Shown in pieces: positions 14,785-22,048 of a DNA stretch of 29,769 nt. Each line of letters begins with the position of its first letter. Position 1 is the stretch's first letter. Made by a program: the position numbers and the translations under genes. The notes below the pieces were generated by a model that was not told where the DNA came from, did not search any database, and saw only the letters and a list, made by a program, of their open reading frames with translations. Source of the DNA: Micavibrio sp. UBA7689 (GTDB lineage Bacteria > Pseudomonadota > Alphaproteobacteria > Micavibrionales > Micavibrionaceae); the NCBI GenBank assembly GCA_002482805.1, contig DLGR01000001.1, positions 1 to 29,769 of the forward strand, written 5' to 3'.

Positions 14785-15659
14785 TATGCTGCCATGGCTT
14801 TCACGACAGCGTCGCCGAGACCTGCGGGGGAATCTGAAACTACAAAGCCTGCGGAACGAAGCGCGTCCATTTTAGCGGCCGCCGTGTCATCGCCGCCCGA
14901 AATAATCGCGCCTGCGTGACCCATGCGTTTGCCGGGAGGTGCCGTGGCACCCGCGATAAATCCACCGATCGGTTTTTTCTTTTTCAGATCTTTGTACCAT
15001 TGCGCGGCTTCGACTTCCGCCGTACCGCCGATTTCGCCGATCATCAAGATGGCTTCGGTTTCCGGATCGTCCATAAATAATTCAAGGCAGTCGATAAAGT
15101 TCGTGCCGTTGACGGGGTCGCCGCCGATACCGATGCAGGTTGTCTGGCCGAGGCCGACAGCGCCCGTTTGCGCGACGGCTTCATACGTCAACGTGCCCGA
15201 ACGGGAAACGATGCCGACTTTGCCGCGTTTGTGGATGTGGCCGGGCATGATCCCGATCTTGCATTCGCCGGGCGTAATGATGCCCGGGCAGTTCGGGCCG
15301 ATCAAACGTGTTTTGGAATTCTTGATGGCGCGTTTGACGCGGACCATGTCCAGAACCGGAATACCTTCGGTGATGCACACGGCGAGTTCGATTTCCGCAT
15401 CGATCGCTTCGAGGATGGCATCGGCCGCGAAGGGAGGCGGCACATAAATAACGGTCGCATTCGCGCCGGTTTTTTTCTTCGCATCGAGAACGGTATCAAA
15501 AACAGGAAGGTTCAGGTGCTTCGTGCCGCCTTTGCCCGGCGTCACGCCGCCGACCATTTTGGTCCCGTATGCGATGGCTTGTTCCGAGTGGAACGTGCCT
15601 TGCGCACCCGTAAATCCCTGACAGATAACTTTTGTGTCTTTGCCGACCAGAACAGCCAT
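14784..15659 (-). CDS. sucD: Succinyl-CoA synthetase alpha subunit
   Basis: Catalyses, with SucC, succinyl-CoA + NDP + Pi to succinate + CoA + NTP. The 291-aa length is standard. The N-terminal CoA-binding Rossmann domain opens with CQGFTGAQGTFHSEQAI. The phosphorylated active-site histidine is His248 in GHAGAIISGGDDTA. Intermediate landmarks RLIGPNCPGIITPGECKIGIMPG and VSRSGTLTYEA are diagnostic of SucD. The ATG has AAAGAGAA about 8 nt upstream. It lies 62 bp after epmA and couples to dedA at its 3' end. Its partner sucC is more than 1.5 kb upstream, separated by epmA and a small ORF. Confidence 0.97.
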   Translation of the reverse strand: MAVLVGKDTKVICQGFTGAQGTFHSEQAIAYGTKMVGGVTPGKGGTKHLNLPVFDTVLDAKKKTGANATVIYVPPPFAADAILEAIDAEIELAVCITEGIPVLDMVRVKRAIKNSKTRLIGPNCPGIITPGECKIGIMPGHIHKRGKVGIVSRSGTLTYEAVAQTGAVGLGQTTCIGIGGDPVNGTNFIDCLELFMDDPETEAILMIGEIGGTAEVEAAQWYKDLKKKKPIGGFIAGATAPPGKRMGHAGAIISGGDDTAAAKMDALRSAGFVVSDSPAGLGDAVVKAMAA

Positions 15660-15721
15660 TTTTGTGATTCTCTTTTCGTGGGTTAAATTGCCCCTTATTT
15701 ATAAAGGGATATGGACCGAAA

Positions 15722-16777
15722 TCAAGGCCTGCCACACCAGAGAACGTCATCTATATCGCCCGCATTCGAGGCCGTCATGGCCAATCTGTCCACACCCAGC
15801 GCGATTCCCCCCGAAGGCGGCATCCCCTGCTCCAGCGCGGCCAGAAAATCTTCGTCCAACGGATATCTTTCACCATACATCGCGTGTTTCGCGGCCATTT
15901 CTTCTTTAAAACGTTTGCGCTGCTCCACCGCGTTGGTCAGTTCGTCATACGCGTTCGCCATTTCGAGGCCCCCGATATACAGCTCGAACCGTTTTGCAAA
16001 GCGCGGATCGTCACAACGATTCGAGAGCGCGGCCATGCTTACAGGATAATCATGAATGATCGCGGGCGATGTCTTGCCCAGATAGGGTTCGATTTTAGAG
16101 GCCATCACGGCATGGAAAATTTCATCCCACGTATCTTGATCGCGCACGGGTGCGCCGATCTTTTTCGCGGCCTCGTAAAAACCTTTGGTGTCGTTGGCTT
16201 GCGCCGCAGAAAGATGCGCATCCGTCGCGCTCATAAACGATGTAAGATCAATGCCCGCATATTTCAAAAACGCGTTCGCAACGGTTATTTTTTCCCAATC
16301 ACCGAACGGGTCGCATTGATGGCCATTGTAGCTGTAATACTGAATACCGAGCTTGGTGGCACAGTGGCAGAGCAAACCGATGCAATCGGCCATGATGTCT
16401 TCATATCCTGAATTAGCGCGATACCATTCGATCATCGTGAATTCAGGTGAGTGACGCTTGCTCCCTTCTCCGTTTCTGAACACGTGACAGATTTGATAAA
16501 TTTTAGGCAGGCCTGCAACCAGCAATTGTTTCATTTCGAATTCGGGCGATGTGTGGAGCCACAGATCGCGTTCCTTTTGCAGATCGAGCCCTTTGAGCGT
16601 TGTCGCAAAGCCATGGATATGCATATCGGCGCAAGGCATGGTTTGAAGGATCGGCGTTTCCACCTCGAGAAAATCCTGCGCGTCGAAATAAGAACGGATG
16701 GCCGAAAGCAATTTCGCCCGCATTTCGAGGTGCGGGCGTTTTTTTGAAAATTTATCGGGCATCCACCAGTTGGACAT
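15722..16777 (-). CDS. epmA: EF-P lysyltransferase EpmA (GenX/PoxA), class II aaRS paralogue
   Basis: Lysyl-tRNA-synthetase-like enzyme lacking the anticodon-binding domain; it attaches (R)-beta-lysine to elongation factor P to help ribosomes through polyproline. The 351-aa protein is entirely the class II catalytic core: motif 1 FLEVETPIL (about 36-44), HTSPEFEMK, motif 2 FRNGEGSKRHSPEFTMIEWY (about 100-119), a GLEMANAYDELT block and motif 3 GGIALGVDRLAM (about 323-334). The ATG at 16777 has AGGA 6 nt upstream; the in-frame GTG one codon earlier is less likely. Neither efp nor epmB is in the window. It separates sucC from sucD. Confidence 0.92.
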   Translation of the reverse strand: MSNWWMPDKFSKKRPHLEMRAKLLSAIRSYFDAQDFLEVETPILQTMPCADMHIHGFATTLKGLDLQKERDLWLHTSPEFEMKQLLVAGLPKIYQICHVFRNGEGSKRHSPEFTMIEWYRANSGYEDIMADCIGLLCHCATKLGIQYYSYNGHQCDPFGDWEKITVANAFLKYAGIDLTSFMSATDAHLSAAQANDTKGFYEAAKKIGAPVRDQDTWDEIFHAVMASKIEPYLGKTSPAIIHDYPVSMAALSNRCDDPRFAKRFELYIGGLEMANAYDELTNAVEQRKRFKEEMAAKHAMYGERYPLDEDFLAALEQGMPPSGGIALGVDRLAMTASNAGDIDDVLWCGRP

Positions 16778-16785
16778 CACATTTC

Positions 16786-17040
16786 CTAGTTTTTATGAAA
16801 CCCGGGTATTGCGCCAAGAATCGAAGAAAAGACTTTGCTTGTTGCCGAAAGAGCTTTGCCGCCTGCACGGGTTGAGGCATTCCATGCATTTTCTACATTT
16901 ACGGCCGCGCCGATAATTGTATTGGACAATGGCTCGGCTACAAAATAACCGAAAATTTTTCCTAGATTGCCTTGCGGTACAAACTCACCCTCGGCTTCAC
17001 GGCGTTTATAATGCGCACGTGCTTTTTCTAAAACACTCAT
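16786..17040 (-). CDS. Small hypothetical protein, 84 aa
   Basis: I do not recognise the family. The N-terminal 20 residues are charged and helical (EKARAHYKRREAEGEF). The rest is small and moderately hydrophobic, with GYFVAEPLSNTIIGAAVNVENAWNA and a Ser/Ala/Gly-rich tail ending in IPGFHKN; it may be a membrane-peripheral amphipathic protein. The start is supported by AGAGGGA about 8 nt before ATG 17040. It ends 8 nt before the epmA start, so the two form one transcript. It lies 119 bp after the sucC stop. Confidence 0.7.
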   Translation of the reverse strand: MSVLEKARAHYKRREAEGEFVPQGNLGKIFGYFVAEPLSNTIIGAAVNVENAWNASTRAGGKALSATSKVFSSILGAIPGFHKN

Positions 17041-17159
17041 TTTCAGATCCCTCTATTAAACGTATGCGGTCTTTTGCCGCTTTTCACAGAGGGTAGTTTT
17101 ACGCCTTTTATATGAGAGCGTCCAGATTTACGCGGTAAGTCTTTGATAAAACTAAATAA

Positions 17160-18365
17160 TTAAGCCGCTTTTTGCGCTTTCTTGGTGGCTTCGACCACTT
17201 TCTTCGCTGCGTCATCGAGATTATCCGCGGAGATAATGGGAAGACCAGAATTGTTCAGGATTTCTTTTCCTTCTTTCACGTTCGTGCCTTCGAGACGCAC
17301 GACGAGCGGAACCGAAAGTGAAACTTCTTTCGCGGCAGCGACAATGCCGTTCGCGATAATGTCGCATTTCATGATGCCGCCGAAGATGTTCACAAGAACG
17401 CCCTTCACAGCAGGATCGGAAAGAATGATTTTAAACGCCGCCGTTACGCGTTCCGTCGTGGCACCGCCACCGACATCGAGAAAGTTCGCAGGTTCACCAC
17501 CATACAATTTGATGATGTCCATCGTCGCCATGGCAAGACCGGCACCGTTGACCATACAACCGATATTGCCGTCCATGCGCACGTAAGAAAGTTCCCAGTC
17601 TTTCGCCAGACGTTCATTGGCATCTTCTTCGGTTTCATCGCGCATGTCGTTCACGGCCTTTTGGCGGAACAGCGCGTTGTCATCGAAATTCATTTTCGCA
17701 TCGAGCGCAACGATTTCGCCTTTGTCCGTCGCAATCAGCGGGTTGATTTCAACAATCGAGCAATCCAGTTCTACAAAGGCTTTGTACAGCGCGGTGAAAA
17801 ATTTGGTTGCGGATTTCAATGTATCGCCGTCAAGACCCAGACCGAACGCGAGTTTGCGTGCGTGGAAGCCCTGCATGCCCGTGGCAGGATCGATCGCCAC
17901 GCGTGTGATTTTTTCAGGATGCGAGTGCGCGACTTCTTCAATTGCCATACCGCCTTCGGTGGAGACCATGAAGGTGATGCGCGATGTGGCGCGGTCGAGA
18001 ACGACCGAGCAGTAATATTCCTTTTTGATGTCGACGCCGTCGGTGACATACAAACGCTGCACCACTTTACCTTCGGGACCCGTTTGCACGGTGACCAGCG
18101 TTTCATTCAGCATCGCTTCGGCCGCCGCTTTCACTTCTTCTTTCGTTTTGCAAAGACGCACGCCGCCTTTGCCCGTCGGGTTGTTTTTGAATTTACCCGC
18201 GCCGCGTCCGCCCGCATGGATCTGGGCTTTCACCACATACAAAGGTCCAGGCAGTTCGCCGGCGGCTTTTACAGCCTCATCCACGCTCATCGCCGCGATT
18301 CCCTTAGGGACGGCCACGCCGTATTTCGCGAGCAATTCTTTGGCTTGATATTCATGGATGTTCAT
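17160..18365 (-). CDS. sucC: Succinyl-CoA synthetase beta subunit
   Basis: ATP-grasp subunit that binds the nucleotide and, with SucD, makes ATP or GTP from succinyl-CoA. The 401-aa length is slightly above E. coli (388). The start MNIHEYQAKELLAKYGV is invariant in the family. KAQIHAGGRGAGKF forms the nucleotide loop, CSIVEINPL the metal-binding region, and GGGATTERVTAAFKIIL and GIMKCDIIANGIV the C-terminal ligase domain. It is the first gene of the minus-strand run sucC, 84-aa ORF, epmA, sucD, dedA. A promoter candidate lies about 55-80 nt upstream, in a region divergent with the 273-aa plus-strand gene. Confidence 0.97.
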   Translation of the reverse strand: MNIHEYQAKELLAKYGVAVPKGIAAMSVDEAVKAAGELPGPLYVVKAQIHAGGRGAGKFKNNPTGKGGVRLCKTKEEVKAAAEAMLNETLVTVQTGPEGKVVQRLYVTDGVDIKKEYYCSVVLDRATSRITFMVSTEGGMAIEEVAHSHPEKITRVAIDPATGMQGFHARKLAFGLGLDGDTLKSATKFFTALYKAFVELDCSIVEINPLIATDKGEIVALDAKMNFDDNALFRQKAVNDMRDETEEDANERLAKDWELSYVRMDGNIGCMVNGAGLAMATMDIIKLYGGEPANFLDVGGGATTERVTAAFKIILSDPAVKGVLVNIFGGIMKCDIIANGIVAAAKEVSLSVPLVVRLEGTNVKEGKEILNNSGLPIISADNLDDAAKKVVEATKKAQKAA

Positions 18366-18420
18366 GTTTGGTAAACCCTTGATTTTGTTGAATTTTGGTA
18401 TTTTGCGTCTGTGACACCCT

Positions 18421-18448
18421 GTTTTAGCACCCCAAAAGGCGATTTCAA
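18421..18448 (-). promoter_or_regulatory. Candidate promoter for the sucC operon
   Basis: Minus strand TTGAAA (18443-18448), 16-bp spacer, TAAAAC (18421-18426), about 55 nt before the sucC ATG. Moderate matches to sigma-70 consensus. Confidence 0.4.
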
Positions 18449-18503
18449 ACCCCTATTTGGAGCGTATGGGGCTTTGTCCCACCCCCTGAAAAAGTCCCCA
18501 AAT

Positions 18504-18533
18504 TTGAATTTCTTAACCCGTAACTGGTATCCT
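18504..18533 (+). promoter_or_regulatory. Candidate promoter for the 273-aa gene, shared element 1
   Basis: TTGAAT (18504-18509), 18-bp spacer, TATCCT (18528-18533). The block at 18498-18519 matches 18 of 22 positions, without gaps, to the block at 20338-20359 before the 529-aa gene. Both copies have the same -35/-10 offset. Confidence 0.45.
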
Positions 18534-18555
18534 TTTAGTAACAAATAGGAAAAAT

Positions 18556-19377
18556 ATGGCTGTTGCCGCTTTGGATACACGTATAACCCCCGCACAGGCT
18601 TTCATGGAAATGAGAGCGCAAATTGGTGTGGACGGTCAGCAGGAAACAGAAGCGCCGCGCGTTGCCGAAGCCAATATTCTGAATGTCAGTGACGCCGGAC
18701 GCCTCAGCGCATACGATATGCTCTTCAATACAGAGAATCACGAGATCAGCGACAACCGCATGTTCGGATCGCGTCATCACGATGAAAACAATGAAAACAG
18801 CGAGCAAGGCAAAGAACGCAAAGCGGATTCCATTCGTAGAATGGGCGACGCGTTGGGTGGCGGCAGTGGTTCGTGGGGAAGCGGCTGGGAAAGCTTTAAA
18901 GAGACAAACGACGTAACGCGTACTGCGGGTCAAGCTGTAGAAAACGTATGGGCCTTTGCGACCAATCCTATCGGTACTTTGCGCGATGGTGCCGCCGCTG
19001 TTGAAAAGGCTGGCGAAGAATTTAAAGATGATCCGCTCGGAACCACAGGCAACGTACTTAGCTCTACGGCCCACTTGTTGACCGGCGGTATCGCAGGATA
19101 TTTCGGTGTTAAAAGCCGTGAAGAAATTGCGGAAGAATTGGAAGCGGAAAGAGCCGCTGAAGCACAAAATGTGCGCGTACCTGCACAATCCCGCGAAGAA
19201 AGAATTGCATCCGCCACACAAACGGATGTTTCCGCCCGCCCGCAAAGCCAGTTCGATCTTACCAACCTCTTTGCAAACGCAGGCCGCGCCCTCGGCATCA
19301 CCCCTGCACCCGAACAAGAACAAGCGCTTACGGCGCGTGTAGTCACGCCTGCCGTAAGTACACATGGCCTCGGTTAA
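18556..19377 (+). CDS. Hypothetical 273-aa protein, function unknown
   Basis: Low-complexity-rich, acidic, cytoplasmic-looking protein with no signal peptide. From N to C: a helical segment (ITPAQAFMEMRAQIG), a polar Asn/Glu/His-rich stretch (60-90), a Gly/Ser/Trp linker (GGGSGSWGSGW, 101-111), a compact Ala/Gly-containing domain (about 115-185, including ENVWAFATNPIGTL and AHLLTGGIAGYFG), a Glu/Ala-rich helix (EEIAEELEAERAAEAQ, 189-204) that may coil, and a loose C-terminus. ATG 18556 has AGGA 7 nt upstream. It is the first of three plus-strand genes lying between sucC and mdh. No family is recognised. Confidence 0.72.
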   Translation: MAVAALDTRITPAQAFMEMRAQIGVDGQQETEAPRVAEANILNVSDAGRLSAYDMLFNTENHEISDNRMFGSRHHDENNENSEQGKERKADSIRRMGDALGGGSGSWGSGWESFKETNDVTRTAGQAVENVWAFATNPIGTLRDGAAAVEKAGEEFKDDPLGTTGNVLSSTAHLLTGGIAGYFGVKSREEIAEELEAERAAEAQNVRVPAQSREERIASATQTDVSARPQSQFDLTNLFANAGRALGITPAPEQEQALTARVVTPAVSTHGLG

Positions 19378-19396
19378 CACCACAAGTTAACGCCAC
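19373..19396 (+). repeat. Direct repeat GTTAACRCCAC after the 273-aa gene
   Basis: GTTAACACCAC (19373-19383) and GTTAACGCCAC (19386-19396) match 10 of 11 positions with a 13-bp period, just over one helical turn. The first copy overlaps the stop codon of the upstream gene. It lies 58-80 bp before the next start codon, so it may be a tandem binding site for a regulator of that gene. Confidence 0.4.
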
Positions 19397-19418
19397 TTCC
19401 TGAAAAAACGCGTTTTTC

Positions 19419-19447
19419 TTGCATTTTTACGATGTTTCCGATAGGAT
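19419..19447 (+). promoter_or_regulatory. Candidate promoter for the 278-aa gene
   Basis: TTGCAT (19419-19424), 17-bp spacer, TAGGAT (19442-19447). Transcription would begin almost on the ATG at 19454, giving a leaderless message; alternatively the AGGA inside this -10 serves as the Shine-Dalgarno. Both cannot operate on the same transcript. Confidence 0.3.
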
Positions 19448-19453
19448 GCACGT

Positions 19454-20290
19454 ATGTCCAAACACGTCAGAAGATCTGACCTGATTGCCGCCGGTGCCAA
19501 AGTGACCGGCCCCATCGAATTCGACCCCAACGATCTCACCAACCTCAATGACCGCGACAGTACCGACGCAATTTATGCGCGCCTGTATGGCAGCAACGGA
19601 TTCACCGTCAATGACCTGACATCCCAAGGCCCGGCCGGTCATGAAACCGAAGAAGAAAAAAATAAGAAGGAAGAAAGACGGCGTGAAAGCTTGAGCGCGC
19701 TGTTCGATAATGGGTTGTTCGGTTTGCCGGAAGTATTCCGCACATTCTTGGACGAAATACGCATCCATTCAACCACGGCTGCAAAAGCAGCCTTATCGAG
19801 ATCCTTCAAAGATACGTCTATACAGTTCTGCAAGGAAACGGAAGACGGTGAATTCGAGTACGGCACCACCATGGTTTCGGACGAAGTCTACGAGCTTCTG
19901 GCCGAAGATATGCGGAATATCGAGGACTATATCGCGGAATACAACGCGGAAATCGACCCCGCAAAACGTGCGCAAATGGCCCGCGAAATTCAGGATTATG
20001 CAAGCTACGCCAGAATCCTTGTCGATCTGGACAACGAAGAAGGCCCGCTCATCCACGGTTACGAATACAATTTTGTTCGAGACATGCAAGTGGGGTATTT
20101 TGATCGTGGATTCGCCCCTCCATGCCACAACAAAATATGCGTCTGGCACGATCTAAATCATAGCCATTCGGGCGGTCGCCGTTTGAAAGTCGATGTGGGC
20201 GATCAATACGATCAAAAACCGCAGGAAGCCATTTCATCAGGCGAACATCTCCAAGGTCAGCAAGCGGCCCCTGCTCCCCATCCCCATTAA
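19454..20290 (+). CDS. Hypothetical 278-aa protein with a Cys/His cluster
   Basis: No known family is recognised and no signal peptide is visible. The N-terminal 60 residues are polar, residues 65-80 are a very charged helix (EEEKNKKEERRRE), and residues 85-210 look like a helical domain (LFDNGLFGLPEVFRTFLDEI, ELLAEDMRNIEDYIAEYNAE). A cluster of metal-ligand-type residues follows: Cys224, His225, Cys229, His232, His236 and His238 (CHNKICVWHDLNHSHSG). The tail ends in PAPHPH. The cluster suggests a bound metal, but the spacing matches no standard zinc finger that I know. ATG 19454 has AGGA about 8 nt upstream. It is the middle gene of the plus-strand trio. Confidence 0.72.
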   Translation: MSKHVRRSDLIAAGAKVTGPIEFDPNDLTNLNDRDSTDAIYARLYGSNGFTVNDLTSQGPAGHETEEEKNKKEERRRESLSALFDNGLFGLPEVFRTFLDEIRIHSTTAAKAALSRSFKDTSIQFCKETEDGEFEYGTTMVSDEVYELLAEDMRNIEDYIAEYNAEIDPAKRAQMAREIQDYASYARILVDLDNEEGPLIHGYEYNFVRDMQVGYFDRGFAPPCHNKICVWHDLNHSHSGGRRLKVDVGDQYDQKPQEAISSGEHLQGQQAAPAPHPH

Positions 20291-20343
20291 ATAACCCGCT
20301 AAAAAACATGGTTAATTTTGGCTTACCGAAAGGTGGGCCAAAT

Positions 20344-20373
20344 TTGCTTTTGTTAATCCCATTTCATTAGAAT
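20344..20373 (+). promoter_or_regulatory. Candidate promoter for the 529-aa gene, shared element 2
   Basis: TTGCTT (20344-20349), 18-bp spacer, TAGAAT (20368-20373, 5 of 6 to the -10 consensus). The surrounding CAAATTTG...TTAA sequence repeats the element before the 273-aa gene. Confidence 0.48.
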
Positions 20374-20402
20374 GATCATATACAAACGAGGATTTCTGGC
20401 TT

Positions 20403-21992
20403 ATGGCCGACTGGGAAAACATAGAAAGAGGAAGGCGCGCAGCACAAGAACGCGCGGCTGCCGTGCGTGTCGCCCAACCGCAGGCAGAAGATATTCAAGA
20501 AGATATACCTGCAGACTTCACCTACACTTCCGGCGGAGCCATTCAACTATTCACACCGACGCCCACGCCTGAACCTGATCCTGCACCACAACCCAAGCAG
20601 GAAAAAAACTGGTTTGAACAAGCGACAGACGCAATCAAGTCAGCGTTTGGGATCAAGGATGAACGTTCCCAAGAGGATATTGCTGCGGAGCAACGCGAAC
20701 TTTCGGCGATGGGTTTGTATGCCAGCGAAGGCCATGGTTATTACGCCGACGGCATCGCGGGCGAAGTAACAGAACACGCCCGAAAATTGCGCGATGATGA
20801 GGATTACGCATTGCGCTATCTCGAAGAGCGCATTTCCAACGAAGGGTTTCTCGGCTCTATAAGCGACGGCAAGCACGAAAAAGAAGTTCTGATGCTTGAA
20901 GCCGCGATCAATCGTTCGCGCACGCTTCAAGGTCTTGAACCTTTACCCGTAGACGGCGCTCTGGATGCCGATACGCTGGCCGCAGTCCAGCAATACAAAA
21001 ACAATTATGAAGTCGAAAACAAAACGGTTATCGACCGCGCCGTAGATTTCGTAGAGGAGATCGTTGCGCCCCGCCCCGCCCTTCAGGTTCAGGAACGCGA
21101 GATAGAACGTCAACGCCAATCCGACACACCGATGAACGACCGTCAGGAACGTGTGACGGGCATTATGGGCGCAGCCGCCGAAAGATTTAACATTCCTCCC
21201 GAATTGATGGTCGGCATCTGGCATCACGAAACAAGCTTTTCCTGTAGTCCGATGACAAGTAGCACGGGGTGCCAAGGTGACTGGCAGTTCGAGCGTGCCA
21301 CCATGCGGAATGTGGTACGTTTATATGGCGATGATATCGAAGCAGTTTTGCGCGAAGAAGGTCAAGGCGAAATGGCCAATGCGGTGGCCGACATCCAACG
21401 CCGCCTTTTACACGGACAAAGCGTCAGCGCCGCGGAACTGGATGCGTTCCGTAATTCACCCGAGATTTCCACTGTGGCCGCCGCCGCTCTTATGCGCGAC
21501 AACGCGGGATCTTTGCGTCTGGGCAATACGATCGAGCAAAGTGAATACGGCATCATATATGCAGGATATAACGGTGGTCTGGAAAACGCCCGCGCCATGC
21601 GCGACGGCGGTGTGATCACGAATACAGATTTCCTGAACAGCAATACGGTTGGACGCGTGGCCAGAAACCATGATGCCCAGCGCGCGCATTATGACGACGC
21701 GGTCACAGAAGGCATTACCGAAGGCCGCAGCTTGCTTGCCGCCGTCCGCGGCGGCGCAACGGGCCGCGATGCAAACATGCAAGTGGCTGAAAGCTTCCAG
21801 GCCCGCGCCATTGTCCGCAACGAAGGCCCTGCAGGGGCAGCGGAACGCGTTCAATTGACCAACCGTTTTGGCGCGGCCTCGGAAAACATCGACTTCGGCA
21901 AAATGGTCGGGGATCTGGTCAACGAAGGCATTCAAAACGTTCAGGGACTTATCCGCCAGTTTACCGGCGGAACGCCAAATCTGACCGCATAA
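20403..21992 (+). CDS. Lytic-transglycosylase-like (lysozyme fold) protein, no signal peptide
   Basis: A 529-aa protein. The N-terminal 70 residues are polar, with a Pro-rich linker (TPTPTPEPDPAPQPK, 51-65). A peptidoglycan-binding-like remnant is at about 180-200 (VDGALDADTLAAVQQYK). The SLT/goose-lysozyme-type domain spans about 250-395: FNIPPELMVGIWHHETSF gives catalytic Glu276, then STGCQGDWQFERATM (substrate groove; the usual Gly-x-x-Gln-F), and EYGIIYAGYNGG (381-392, the AYN-GG motif of the family). The C-terminal 130 residues are unknown. Neither a Sec signal nor a lipobox is visible, unlike housekeeping transglycosylases, so export must be non-Sec or the protein acts after lysis or delivery. 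GAGGA lies about 10 nt before the ATG. A strong terminator follows. Confidence 0.8.
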   Translation: MADWENIERGRRAAQERAAAVRVAQPQAEDIQEDIPADFTYTSGGAIQLFTPTPTPEPDPAPQPKQEKNWFEQATDAIKSAFGIKDERSQEDIAAEQRELSAMGLYASEGHGYYADGIAGEVTEHARKLRDDEDYALRYLEERISNEGFLGSISDGKHEKEVLMLEAAINRSRTLQGLEPLPVDGALDADTLAAVQQYKNNYEVENKTVIDRAVDFVEEIVAPRPALQVQEREIERQRQSDTPMNDRQERVTGIMGAAAERFNIPPELMVGIWHHETSFSCSPMTSSTGCQGDWQFERATMRNVVRLYGDDIEAVLREEGQGEMANAVADIQRRLLHGQSVSAAELDAFRNSPEISTVAAAALMRDNAGSLRLGNTIEQSEYGIIYAGYNGGLENARAMRDGGVITNTDFLNSNTVGRVARNHDAQRAHYDDAVTEGITEGRSLLAAVRGGATGRDANMQVAESFQARAIVRNEGPAGAAERVQLTNRFGAASENIDFGKMVGDLVNEGIQNVQGLIRQFTGGTPNLTA

Positions 21993-22005
21993 AATGCCAG
22001 ACAAC

Positions 22006-22036
22006 AAAAAAGGCCCGCACATTGCGGGCCTTTTGT
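22006..22036. terminator. Bidirectional terminator between the transglycosylase gene and mdh
   Basis: Stem GGCCCGCA (22012-22019) / TGCGGGCC (22023-22030) with loop CAT, extended by pairing of the flanking AAAA with TTTT, and TTTTGTTTTG on the exit side. It serves both the plus-strand 529-aa gene and minus-strand mdh (stop 22049). Confidence 0.93.
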
Positions 22037-22048
22037 TTTGAGGGATAA

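Noticed and set aside
17041..17159. Possible RNA gene or terminator between sucC and the 84-aa ORF
   Set aside because: Only a weak GCGG/CCGC hairpin is visible, with no T tract; nothing supportable beyond a short intergenic gap.
19373..19396. CtrA binding site (TTAA-N7-TTAA)
   Set aside because: The TTAA spacing here is 9, not 7, so the consensus is not met; recorded as a direct repeat only.
18556..21992. The plus-strand trio as a prophage remnant
   Set aside because: Only the lysozyme fold is phage-like. There are no capsid, tail, holin or integrase genes, base composition looks like the neighbours, and no flanking repeat was found.
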